Source: Helichrysum umbraculigerum (Eukaryota; Streptophyta; Magnoliopsida; Asterales; Asteraceae). From it: a DNA stretch of 64,000 nucleotides. Of this stretch, positions 1 through 9,176 are shown in pieces; the stretch's first letter is position 1, and each line of letters begins with the position of its first letter. The notes under the pieces are model-generated. The model made no database searches and was not told where the DNA came from. It worked only from the letters and a program-made list of their open reading frames with translations. The stretch covers positions 73,932,501-73,996,500 of the forward strand of contig CATIUR010000003.1 in assembly GCA_949592205.1 (NCBI GenBank), given 5' to 3'. The translations under genes and the position numbers were made by a program.

Positions 1-584
1 CACAACAACCCAATTTTCGATTCGTGAGGTATCTTGAGCCATATGAAAAGCATTCACTTTTAATGCTTCACTTTTTCGATTCTTGAGTGTGCCGATGTAT
101 GCGTTTAGAATCAGAACTTGCTCCTGTAATGCATTTCGAAGCCAAACTAGTGAGTAAAAAGGAGATCAAATCACATCATTCTTGAACCCTTCTATACACC
201 CCAAAATAAACACGTCATCCCGTACCTACTCAAAATCATCCCTCAAACTTCATAAAAAGTTTCAAAGATGAAAGAATAAAAGCTACAAGGATACGAAGTC
301 AAAACTACCCAAGAAAACTCGAAGTAAAGAAAGTCAAATGGAGAAAGAAGACCCCGCCCAAAATAGAAAAGAAAAAGCGTCAATCCTCCCCAAAATTCAA
401 AAATTTCAATTTTCCGCTTCACCAAAAAAAAAAGAAAACCCAACAAAACCCCTCTCACACTACCAACATTCCGCCACCAAAAACCCTACATCACTTCCCT
501 TAGAATAATTGTGGCTAGATCGACTTCGCGCTCACCAAAAAGGTAACGATTTGATACTCGATCAAGCCTATGATGATAAACAAT

Positions 585-683
585 ACATGACTGGCGTTCT
601 GAGCGATTGATATAATAGAATAGGGAACCCTAAACACTTTGAGTGATTGGAGTGACCACCTTGAGAGGATCGCCTAGTCATGT
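585..683 (+). promoter_or_regulatory. Conserved long-range inverted repeat in the element A 3' untranslated region
   Basis: The left arm ACATGACTGGCG (585-596) can pair with the right arm CGCCTAGTCATGT (671-683) with one bulged base. It recurs at 8884-8982 in the complete copy and in the 3' region of element B (13446-13551), although the loop differs. Conservation of both arms in two diverged elements suggests a structured RNA signal; the role is unknown. Confidence 0.5.
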
Positions 684-838
684 ATCAACGATCAATGATC
701 AAAAGCATGCTCCTAAAGATTACAACCTTGCTTTCTAAAATATCAAATATCTTTATTTTTCCGAAACCCCCTTTAGTAAAAAGTTTCCGTCTTAAAATAT
801 TTCATTATCTGCTTATCTTTAACCATGTTGAACGTTAG

Positions 839-877
839 TTTGCTTGAGGACAAGCAAAGTTCTAAGTGTGGGATAGT
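839..877 (+). promoter_or_regulatory. Hairpin plus polypurine tract before the element A LTR
   Basis: An 8-bp stem with an AGGA loop (TTTGCTTG-AGGA-CAAGCAAA, 839-858) is followed by CTAAGTGTGGGATA and then the LTR start. This is the expected place for the plus-strand priming tract. The same arrangement occurs at 9138-9176 and, in reverse, in element B at 13221-13260. Confidence 0.65.
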
Positions 878-1396
878 TGATATCGCGTAAAAAGTCATGT
901 TTTTACTACCGATATCTCTCTCATTCTGGAACGATTCTTGGCATATTAACTCAGAAACAGCACAAATCAGTAACATTATGCCAAGAAGGTCAAAACAAGG
1001 TTGCACGATAAAAATCAAGTAAAACGGATGTGAAACGAAGATTCCACACACGTTTGAAGATTCAAGGCATAAAAACGAGATTTCAAAACCAAAGTGCCCT
1101 TCAACAGCATCCATTATTTCCAAGATGTTTGTTTTCAAAATTCGGATCCAACAGAGGAAGAATCAACTGAAACGGGTAAAAAATGAAGATTTCGCGCCCG
1201 CCGGAAGATCCAAATGATCCAAACACGATATCTGGAGCTAGGGACCTCATTTCAGGGCCTATCCTATGTCAAAATCTTCGTTTTTGAATTACAAATCCAA
1301 CAAAAAAAAAATCAACTCAAACGGACGTATAACGAAGAAAACACGCACGAATCAAGAAACGAAGCAACAAACAACGCAACGGGGCGGGGGTGGGCC

Positions 1397-1534
1397 CACC
1401 GCCGCCGGCTGGACCACCACCGCCACCGGCTGGCCTGTACCCGCCTCGGTTTCCATTTTTGGTAACTTTTGGTACCTGGTGCGCCTACTTTTCGTGTTGT
1501 ACGGTACCCGATGCGCCTACTTTTCGTGTTGTAC
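1397..1534 (+). repeat. Upstream arrays in the element A LTR: 21-bp and 32-bp tandem repeats
   Basis: CACCGCC(G/A)CCGGCTGG occurs at 1397 and 1418, a 21-bp period, in a GC-rich block. It is followed by two 32-bp repeats (1471-1502 and 1503-1534), each beginning GGTACC and containing GCGCCTACTTTTCGTG. The block ends about 60 bp before the TATA box. The sister LTR (9696-9854) has three copies of the 21-bp unit. Confidence 0.75.
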
Positions 1535-1597
1535 ACACCACTTTTGGCAAGCTTTCTAACATGCACCTCATGGTGCTAATGTGAGCCAAAGCTCACC

Positions 1598-1605
1598 TAT
1601 AAATA
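1598..1605 (+). promoter_or_regulatory. TATA box of the element A LTR promoter
   Basis: TATAAATA within the near-palindrome CCTATAAATAGG. It is conserved at 9918-9925 in the other LTR and, reversed, in B and C LTRs. Transcription probably starts about 30 bp downstream. Confidence 0.65.
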
Positions 1606-3324
1606 GGAGGCTTTAGGCTTCATTTCAAAATGTCCCATATGCACTAGCCATATAACTTTCTTACTTTCTCATTCTACTTTCTTACTTTAAATTTAGCATT
1701 AGATTAGTTTAGCACTTTGTTTAGAGTAGAAAGAAAGCTAGGAACATTGTTGTAATCTTTGGTGTACGCTTGGAGTTACGCTCATTAATTCAAGTCTATT
1801 CTTTCTCGCATATTAATCTCGGTTATCTCTATCCTTATCTATCTTAATTAAACATGTTTGCTTTAATTATGTTTGCGATCGTTATTACCATGATTAGCGA
1901 GTAGATTACTATTGTATTTGTTGTGATGTAGTTAGTATATAATTGTGGGATGACTTTGAATACGTCATGAGATAATATGACGGCCCCTATTCGACTGATT
2001 ACTCGGTATAGTATTGGAAATGCTTTTGAGCATAGTACAAATATATGGAAGCCGGTAACGACCGAAGGTAGTTGTATTATTGATCGACGTTATAAAATTG
2101 GAAACTTTGTGAACGGACTTATCTTATGATTTTAAACCTAAAACTTATATTCGCCTTTCGATTAACAAACGTGATTGTAACCTTGTAAAGAGGAGTCGCG
2201 AACCTCAATACTCGGTCAATAGTTATCTGTGTAAAAACTATGTCTTTAATTGTAACGTCATGCAAGCATTATAAAATGCAATGTGATTACGTGGACTTGC
2301 CATGAGTATTGTACACTTCCAATCACAATGTACTTATCATGTAAACATCGCGAAGCAAGTAAACTCACAACGGAAACGTTGGTAAACAATTCAATACGTT
2401 GTGAGCCACCATAGTACTTTCCGGCATGGTCTGGGTTTAACTTTCTGTAAAAAGCCGTCAGCATTTTAATTAGTTGTTTTACTTTAGATTAGATTAGGTA
2501 GGCTATAGGCTAAATGACCATTTACGAAAACCTACGGATTTGTTAATTGTATTGAGAAAGGCAAGTTTAAAATCCAACTTAAACCGATACTTTTGCTTAA
2601 AACCATAAAACCCTAAAGTAAGATACGCAAGAAACCTAAATGCTTCCCCTCGTTTATCACGCTTAAGTTTCATTGGTAGAAATTAATTAAATAAGTCCGG
2701 ACACAAGTTCTAAGTTAGTTGTTTAATGAATTCATAATCATTGTGGTATTAAGAACGGCTAGACATGTTATGGACTTGCTACTCTGTTCCTTCGCCCACG
2801 AGCGAATACGTTCAATAATATGGGCCACTGACTCCCTCACAGGAGAGTGTGGAGAGTTGAGCATTGTATGTCTGGTCAGAATCATGACACCTTAGTTCCT
2901 CGTGACATATTAGTTGATAACCGACTAATAAGGAATCTATTGGTTATACTATAAGTTATTGAATCTCATAAGCAACCCAATTTAGTTAATCGTTTTCCCG
3001 TAAGAGTCATCATCCCAAAATTATTAACTAACGAACTCACAACAAATACTACTTTGCATTATCTGACATCTTATTACATTTTATTCGCTTATTTAGTTCA
3101 CGTAATTAACTGAACCAAAACCCCCAACGCACTCTTTTAAAACATTTACTAGAAAAGAAAGATTGATTGGATCACCTCCGTTTCAATTCAGTTTCTCTTT
3201 AAGAACGACTCTAGGTCCAACTTACCGCCTACTAACCTTTTGGTTCAGTACTAGTAAGTCACACTTAGACCCCAGCAATTATAAATTTTAAAACCACCCG
3301 TTGATATCGACATCAACAAGTTTT

Positions 3325-3342
3325 TGGCGCCGCTGCCGGGGA
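3325..3342 (+). other. Primer-binding site of element A (tRNA-Asp type)
   Basis: TGGCGCCGCTGCCGGGGA lies six bases after the LTR. It is complementary to the 3' end expected for a plant tRNA-Asp with one mismatch, as is usual in Athila/Tat elements. Elements B and C carry exactly the same variant. Confidence 0.8.
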
Positions 3343-3475
3343 GACTAACTGTCCGATCCAGAGGCCCAACCAATCTCAATTCTAGTAAACCCTTAGGATA
3401 AAACCTTCTAAAAAAAAGAAACAAAAAAACATTTCCTTTATTGTTTATTTTCTTTATTGTCTGTTCTTTTAGTTT

Positions 3476-6400
3476 ATGACCTGTTCCCCTAGATCTGCAC
3501 CACTGTTTAACTTTCCTGATCCAGAACTTATAATACGCACTATTCGACAAGAAAAGAAGCAATCTGCACTCAAGCAAGCAATGGCTGAACGCATCACTCT
3601 CGCTGATAACAGTAAACCCTCTATCGAAGGAAGAGGAGGACCAATTCTCTACCCTGAAACCCCTGGTCAATCTTTCGAGCTTAAACACCACATCATCCAA
3701 CTAATCCAAAACCACTGTCAATTCCATGGATTGCCCAGTGATGACCCAAACTCTCACCTCGACAAGTTCATCTCTCTCTCAAATTCCTACAAGCAAAACG
3801 GAATTGGCCAAGAAATAATCCGTTTATACCTTTTCCCTTATTCGCTCACCCATCATGCGCAAACATGGTTTGAAGGTTTAGAGACCGGCTCTATCCCTTC
3901 ATGGACTGTGATGGCGACAAAGTTTCTAACCAAGTACTTTCCGCCTTCTAAACAAACCAAACTCCATGAGTCATTATATACCGCATGGGAACGATTCAAA
4001 GGAGCCTTGAAGAAATGCCCTAATCACCTACTCGATAAGTCTGCACAATTGTGCACTTTCTATAATGGTTTAGATCCTAACCACCGAACTACCCTCGATG
4101 CTGCTGCAAAAGGAAGCTTCATGGCAAAGACCGACGAAGAAGGATGGAACCTAATAGAAAATATGACTATGCATCACCACGATTGGAATTCTGGAGATCA
4201 TTCAACATCTTCCAAACCTATCGCTGCTGCAAACCCAATTCCAGTCGAAGCAATTAAGGCACTAACAGAGAAAATGGACTCGCTCGTCAAACAGTTTGGA
4301 GAACTTAAGAAACAACAGCACCAAGTACACCAAGTGCAAGTCTGTCAACACTGCACCAACCCGCAACCATCTGGCGAATACCAAGTTGAATACGAAGAAG
4401 CAGATGGCACCGTCTACTATGCTCAGTTTCCAGCTCGACCACCCGGTTTCAACCAGAACAACAACCAACCTAGAGGACCTCCCTTTCCGCCGAGAAACAA
4501 CAAACAACCATACCAACCCCGATACCCACCTAGATATCCACCTTACCAACAACAGCCACAACTTTCTTATAATCAACCCCTTGCACTTCCTGCACCCACT
4601 TCCGACACAAACCAAACCACTGAACAAACCACCAAGACAAATGTCCCAGCTTCAAGTTCAGACGATGCCTTCACCCAATTCATGCAAGGTCAACACCTGC
4701 TCAACCAAAAGACGTCCGCTAGACAAGATCAAGCCGACCTCTTCATGAGAAATCAATTGGCGGTGCTAAAGAATTTGGAAGCTCAAATTGGACAATTGGC
4801 ACAACGTCTTGAGAATAGACCCCGAGGAAGTTTGCCCAGCAACACGGTTCAAAATCCGCATGTTGAGGAAGCAAAGCAACTTACAACACCAAAGGAAGCA
4901 GCTACTACTCCACCTGCTGCTGTTCCAGTAAAGGAAGAATCAAAGGTCAAGATACCAGCTGTGGAAACCACTCAAACCATGAACAAAGAGGTTAGAATCC
5001 CTTACCCCGCTAGACTTAAAGTTCAACCCAAGAAACTATCATCCTTTAAACTAGATGGAAAATTCCTTAATACCATGTCTAGAGTTCCTGGTCGTAATAA
5101 GTATATTAGAAAATTGCTATCCACCAAAGATAAATTGCCTGAAGTGAGCAACATTCCCCTTAGTTCTGAAACCTCAGCCCTACTTAAAAATAGCCTTCCC
5201 GAAAAACTAGGAGATACTGGTAGATTTACACTCCCTTGTTCTATCTACAATTCCAAAAATATGAGCGCTTTAGCCAACTTAGGAGCCAGCATTAACCTTA
5301 TGCCCTACTCCCTGTTTAAAAGGCTAGAACTTGAGAACTTGAAACCTGCTAAGATGACCGTCCAGCTAGCCGACCAATCTGTTAGATACCCCAAGGGAAT
5401 AGCTGAGAATGTCCTTGTTCAAGTTGACAAATTTTTCTTTCCAACGGATTTCGTGGTAATGGATATCCACGAGGACATAAACATCCCAATTATCCTTGGA
5501 AGACCATTCATGAATACAGCTAGAGCAGTGATTGATGTGTATAACCACACGATTGTTTTACGATCGCATGGTGAAAGCATCACTTACAAGATCGACCAAC
5601 CGGAATGCACCCCAGAAGAGGAAGAATGTTGTGCTATATCCATAGGAAAAGTCTGTTCCGATGATGAATCAGAACCAGAGGAGGAACCGCAATTCACTCG
5701 ATCATCAGTTCTCATTTCTGACACCGAATACGACCCAGAAGAGGAAGAATACGAGGAGGCAGTTGAAGAAATTGAATCTGACCCTGAAGAGGAAGAGGAA
5801 GAGGAAGAAATGGAAGAAGATGAAGATCACACTGATTCGCCACAAATGGCCGAAGTTAAAAGAATACAAAACTGTGATGACTGCTCTTCATCAGAAGAAT
5901 CAGTTGATTACGGAGTCATCCGTCAAGAGCTCAGATCCTCTCATCTTAAAAGAATGGGAAACATCCTAAATTCCTATCTCGATCCATCAAAACCCTTTAC
6001 CAGAACCCGACTCCGAGACATAGAAATCTTTGAAGAAGGACTCCGTTCATCACCACACCCAGACCAGTATGCCAAACTACTACAGAGAATTTCAGCATAT
6101 AAGGCACGTCAACCAGGAAGCTTTACCGAAGAGAACCTCCATGACATAACAACCGAAGTCCGAACCATCGAAATAGATAGTTCTCGACCCTTCAACAACG
6201 CGCCCTCAGACGAAGAACTCCACCAATTTCCAGATTCACGTGATAAGGACTCCAACTGCAACAGTGAATGTGATGACGATTACGTCATCAGCATCACTCT
6301 CGACGAACGCTCTATTCCACAACCTCCTCTTGCTCCCCCTAATTCCCCTGCTGTCGCAACTGAGAGACTAGAAATTCCTCTGATAGATACTCATCAAGAC

Positions 6401-7057
6401 ATGATCGAGATGATTGACGAATACAACGATGTCCGAATCATCGTAGAAGCTATCAAAGAGTCAACTAATGACTACAACACCGCACAGAGACACATGATAA
6501 GGGCAATCATACGAGACTACGATTCATACCTCGCCAATTATGGAGAACTAGAGCCCAGCACTCTTCGGAGAAACATTCGAGCATTCTCTGACCTGCTTCA
6601 AGAACAACTTACCAGAGAAGCTCGACAGCGAGAAAGACCCAACTACCCAATGGGAGAAATCGAATTCTACGGAAACCAAAGGCGAATATACCAAAAAGTA
6701 TATTGTGCCTTAGCCGGGTCAGCTTTTCCGTACTCATCAAGTCAAAAAGCTATTCTTGCATCAATGAGAACCAATCTGGAAAGAGCCACAGGGAACCCAA
6801 GAAGTTATGCCGACATCAGAATGGTGGGAGATCTTAGAACTCTTCTAGATCTCATCGAAACTGGAGAGCACCTCACAGCATCAGAGAACTGCAGGATCGT
6901 CATTCAATCCACCATTGGGCACCACATAGAACTAATAATTGATGAGCTGAACCAGTCGGCATTTGAAGAAGACACTCGTGACATACCAAATGTCTTTTCA
7001 CATATGTCACAAGTCAACTTAGCATCATATGTAGTAAGTCGACTTCGCGGAATGTAA
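3476..7057 (+). CDS. gag: Element A Gag-protease-like polyprotein with C-terminal repeat module
   Basis: 1193 codons. Residues 1-35 resemble the Athila Gag start (FPDPE). About residues 36-245 form a retrotransposon Gag domain that aligns with element C Gag, but lack roughly 11 residues present in C between TKL and ESL. A CxxC at about residues 288-291 is all that remains of a zinc knuckle. Residues 320-380 are rich in P, Q and N. A retropepsin-like fold lies at about 575-690 with NLGASINLMP at residue 601; the usual catalytic Asp (element C has DLGAS) is Asn here. A strongly acidic Glu-rich stretch spans about 725-800. From about 920 to the end lies a helical region including one clear FPF/Q module (1060-1193). 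No RT or integrase follows. The ATG at 3476 is preferred over the internal Met at 3581 because the FPDPE region is Athila-like. The role beyond Gag is unknown. Confidence 0.8.
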   Translation: MTCSPRSAPLFNFPDPELIIRTIRQEKKQSALKQAMAERITLADNSKPSIEGRGGPILYPETPGQSFELKHHIIQLIQNHCQFHGLPSDDPNSHLDKFISLSNSYKQNGIGQEIIRLYLFPYSLTHHAQTWFEGLETGSIPSWTVMATKFLTKYFPPSKQTKLHESLYTAWERFKGALKKCPNHLLDKSAQLCTFYNGLDPNHRTTLDAAAKGSFMAKTDEEGWNLIENMTMHHHDWNSGDHSTSSKPIAAANPIPVEAIKALTEKMDSLVKQFGELKKQQHQVHQVQVCQHCTNPQPSGEYQVEYEEADGTVYYAQFPARPPGFNQNNNQPRGPPFPPRNNKQPYQPRYPPRYPPYQQQPQLSYNQPLALPAPTSDTNQTTEQTTKTNVPASSSDDAFTQFMQGQHLLNQKTSARQDQADLFMRNQLAVLKNLEAQIGQLAQRLENRPRGSLPSNTVQNPHVEEAKQLTTPKEAATTPPAAVPVKEESKVKIPAVETTQTMNKEVRIPYPARLKVQPKKLSSFKLDGKFLNTMSRVPGRNKYIRKLLSTKDKLPEVSNIPLSSETSALLKNSLPEKLGDTGRFTLPCSIYNSKNMSALANLGASINLMPYSLFKRLELENLKPAKMTVQLADQSVRYPKGIAENVLVQVDKFFFPTDFVVMDIHEDINIPIILGRPFMNTARAVIDVYNHTIVLRSHGESITYKIDQPECTPEEEECCAISIGKVCSDDESEPEEEPQFTRSSVLISDTEYDPEEEEYEEAVEEIESDPEEEEEEEEMEEDEDHTDSPQMAEVKRIQNCDDCSSSEESVDYGVIRQELRSSHLKRMGNILNSYLDPSKPFTRTRLRDIEIFEEGLRSSPHPDQYAKLLQRISAYKARQPGSFTEENLHDITTEVRTIEIDSSRPFNNAPSDEELHQFPDSRDKDSNCNSECDDDYVISITLDERSIPQPPLAPPNSPAVATERLEIPLIDTHQDMIEMIDEYNDVRIIVEAIKESTNDYNTAQRHMIRAIIRDYDSYLANYGELEPSTLRRNIRAFSDLLQEQLTREARQRERPNYPMGEIEFYGNQRRIYQKVYCALAGSAFPYSSSQKAILASMRTNLERATGNPRSYADIRMVGDLRTLLDLIETGEHLTASENCRIVIQSTIGHHIELIIDELNQSAFEEDTRDIPNVFSHMSQVNLASYVVSRLRGM

Positions 7058-7561
7058 ACTGAAGAAGTGGAAGAGATCGATGCTTATCGTGATGGATATC
7101 GCGAGATATTCAGCAAGCTAATTTGCATCTTCACCGACTCGGATTTTCCTTTCAACCGCGAGCAACATCAACTAATCAGACAAGTGTCCCAAGCAACTAG
7201 ATCTTTCGGAGGAGACCCTTGGGCTCATGATTTTGAAGAAGTGAAAACCGAATTCATGACTTTAATCGCCTCGATAGGAAGAAACCACCCACAGCGTGAA
7301 ATAGTTCGAACTTACACCTGCACTCGAATTGACCCTAACGGATCAGTCACAAGGGCAGTTCGATACATATGCTATGGAATGCCAATTCTCGATCGACTCG
7401 CCACCGATCACTTCAAAAGCTTCAGAATGCTATCCACCAACCCACCAACTCTCATTGCTGACATGATAGAGCAATTCCTACAGTACTATCCACCACGATA
7501 CTCTCTACCAAGGAACCATAGTGACCACGCCACCACTACTGATGCATCAAGCATCATCTGA
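7058..7561 (+). CDS. Second FPF/Q module of element A, in frame behind a stop codon
   Basis: The frame continues from the preceding ORF after a TAA at 7055-7057 and stays open to TGA at 7561. There is no ATG at the start of the open frame. It contains SDFPFNREQ and ends with an NPPTLI-type motif, the same order as the modules in the element B 487-codon ORF. In B two modules are joined without a stop at the equivalent point (TEEAMDAA in B, TEEVEEID here). The TAA is therefore either a late nonsense mutation or a programmed stop at a module boundary. The UAA-ACU context is not a known strong read-through context. Confidence 0.55.
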   Translation, partial: TEEVEEIDAYRDGYREIFSKLICIFTDSDFPFNREQHQLIRQVSQATRSFGGDPWAHDFEEVKTEFMTLIASIGRNHPQREIVRTYTCTRIDPNGSVTRAVRYICYGMPILDRLATDHFKSFRMLSTNPPTLIADMIEQFLQYYPPRYSLPRNHSDHATTTDASSII

Positions 7562-7578
7562 AGAAGAAAATGACTAAG

Positions 7579-7621
7579 TCGAGCTCTTGACTTTAAAAGA
7601 GCGCTTCTCGGGAGGCAACCC
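7579..7621 (+). promoter_or_regulatory. Conserved stem-loop with GGGAGGCAACCC after the ORF
   Basis: Starting 18 nt after the stop, GAGCTCTT can pair with AAGAGCGC around CTTTAA, then GGGAGGCAACCC follows. Element B has the same layout 20 nt after its ORF stop (18968-19009). A GGGAGGCAACCC-like string after the coding region is a familiar but unexplained feature of Athila-type elements. Confidence 0.55.
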
Positions 7622-9176
7622 GTGTTTGTTTTTACATTACTGCAATTTTACTTTCCAAGAAGTGATGAAATCTCCGACTATCTTTCACACTCGGATCATA
7701 CAAAGAATGCTCCAGCCTGCAAGGAAGCATCAACAACCGAAAAATAGTATATCCGACGTGTTCACACTCACGAGACCAATCACAAGAAGACTTGATCAAA
7801 GAAGCACCAAAGAAGACAAAGACCGGCAGATGCAACCAAAAGAACACTGCAACTATCGGGGAGTACTTCTATGCCACCTCTTTCATTCGTTTTAAATATA
7901 CAATATCCATTATGCTTATCACTAAGTGTGGGATTCAAACCTAACACTCACACTGGAAGAATGAGTCTTAGATGTTTAAAACCCTAAGTGTGGGATTTTA
8001 CCCCATTCAGAGCTTAGTATAACATCGAGGACGATGTTCCTTTAAGTGTGGGATAGCAGTAGTTGCACTACTGTTAAATGGATATTGGTATATACTTGAT
8101 TCTAAATCGTTGCTCTTTATTAGACCTTGCTTCTCCATAAAAGTAAACAAAATTTTTCAAAACTAAGATAAAAATATGTTGAAAATGAAAAATTTTAAGC
8201 GAAGAATGATTTACTTTGGGGAATAAGGACGAATAAAATATAAATTCTTTTGAAAAATAGGTTTAAAAATCCCATAAAGAGCATCGCATGACTAAGCACA
8301 CAACAACCCAATTTTCGATTCGTGAGGTATCTTGAGCCATATGAAAAGCATTCACTTTTAATGCTTCACTTTTTCGATTCTTGAGTGTGCCGATGTATGC
8401 GTTTAGAATCAGAACTTGCTCCTGTAATGCATTTCGAAGCCAAACTAGTGAGTAAAAAGGAGATCAAATCACATCATTCTTGAACCCTTCTATACACCCC
8501 AAAATAAACACGTCATCCCGTACCTACTCAAAATCATCCCTCAAACTTCATAAAAAGTTTCAAAGATGAAAGAATAAAAGCTACAAGGATACGAAGTCAA
8601 AACTACCCAAGAAAACTCGAAGTAAAGAAAGTCAAATGGAGAAAGAAGACCCCGCCCAAAATAGAAAAGAAAAAGCGTCAATCCTCCCCAAAATTCAAAA
8701 ATTTCAGCTTTCCGCTTCACCAAAAAAAAAAAGAAAACCCAACAAAACCCCTCTCACACTACCAACATTCCGCCACCAAAAACCCTACATCACTTCCCTT
8801 AGAATAATTGTGGCTAGATCGACTTCGCGCTCACCAAAAAGGTAACGATTTGATACTCGATCAAGCCTATGATGATAAACAATACATGACTGGCGTTCTG
8901 AGCGATTGATATAATAGAATAGGGAACCCTAAACACTTTGAGTGATTGGAGTGACCACCTTGAGAGGATCGCCTAGTCATGTATCAACGATCAATGATCA
9001 AAAGCATGCTCCTAAAGATTACAACCTTGCTTTCTAAAATATCAAATATCTTTATTTTTCCGAAACCCCCTTTAGTAAAAAGTTCCCGTCTTAAAATATT
9101 TCATTATCTGCTTATCTTTAACCATGTTGAACGTTAGTTTGCTTGAGGACAAGCAAAGTTCTAAGTGTGGGATACT
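7622..9176 (+). other. Element A 3' non-coding region with repeated AAGTGTGGGAT motif
   Basis: I see no gene. The motif AAGTGTGGGAT occurs near 7924, 7985, 8043 and 9161, the last directly before the LTR. Only the last can be the functional polypurine tract by position; the others look like duplicates or decoys. The long inverted repeat lies at 8884-8982 and the LTR-proximal hairpin at 9138-9157. Confidence 0.6.

Larger units (their letters stand above)
1..877 (+). repeat. 3' end of the internal region of an upstream element A copy
   Basis: Non-coding. It matches the segment just before the 3' LTR of the complete copy (8299-9176). It ends with the hairpin and polypurine-like stretch that precede an LTR start. 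No believable gene is present. Because the LTR that follows is in turn followed by a primer-binding site, this LTR serves as 3' LTR of one copy and 5' LTR of the next. Confidence 0.85.
878..3318 (+). repeat. Element A LTR (shared, upstream)
   Basis: About 2.44 kb. It begins near TGATATCG and ends CGACATCAACA, with terminal bases that are imperfect inverted repeats. It is repeated at 9177-11643. It is followed six bases later by the primer-binding site. It holds a TATA box at 1598 and short GC-rich arrays upstream of it. The ORFs inside it are short and not conserved. The exact first base is uncertain by 2-3 bases. Confidence 0.88.

Noticed and set aside
4262..4627. Reverse-strand 121-codon frame within A Gag
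   Set aside because: Shadow of the Pro/Gln-rich coding strand; no promoter or conserved motif.
7067..7069. GTG as the start of the second element A ORF
   Set aside because: Plants do not normally start at GTG and the frame simply continues from upstream across a stop.
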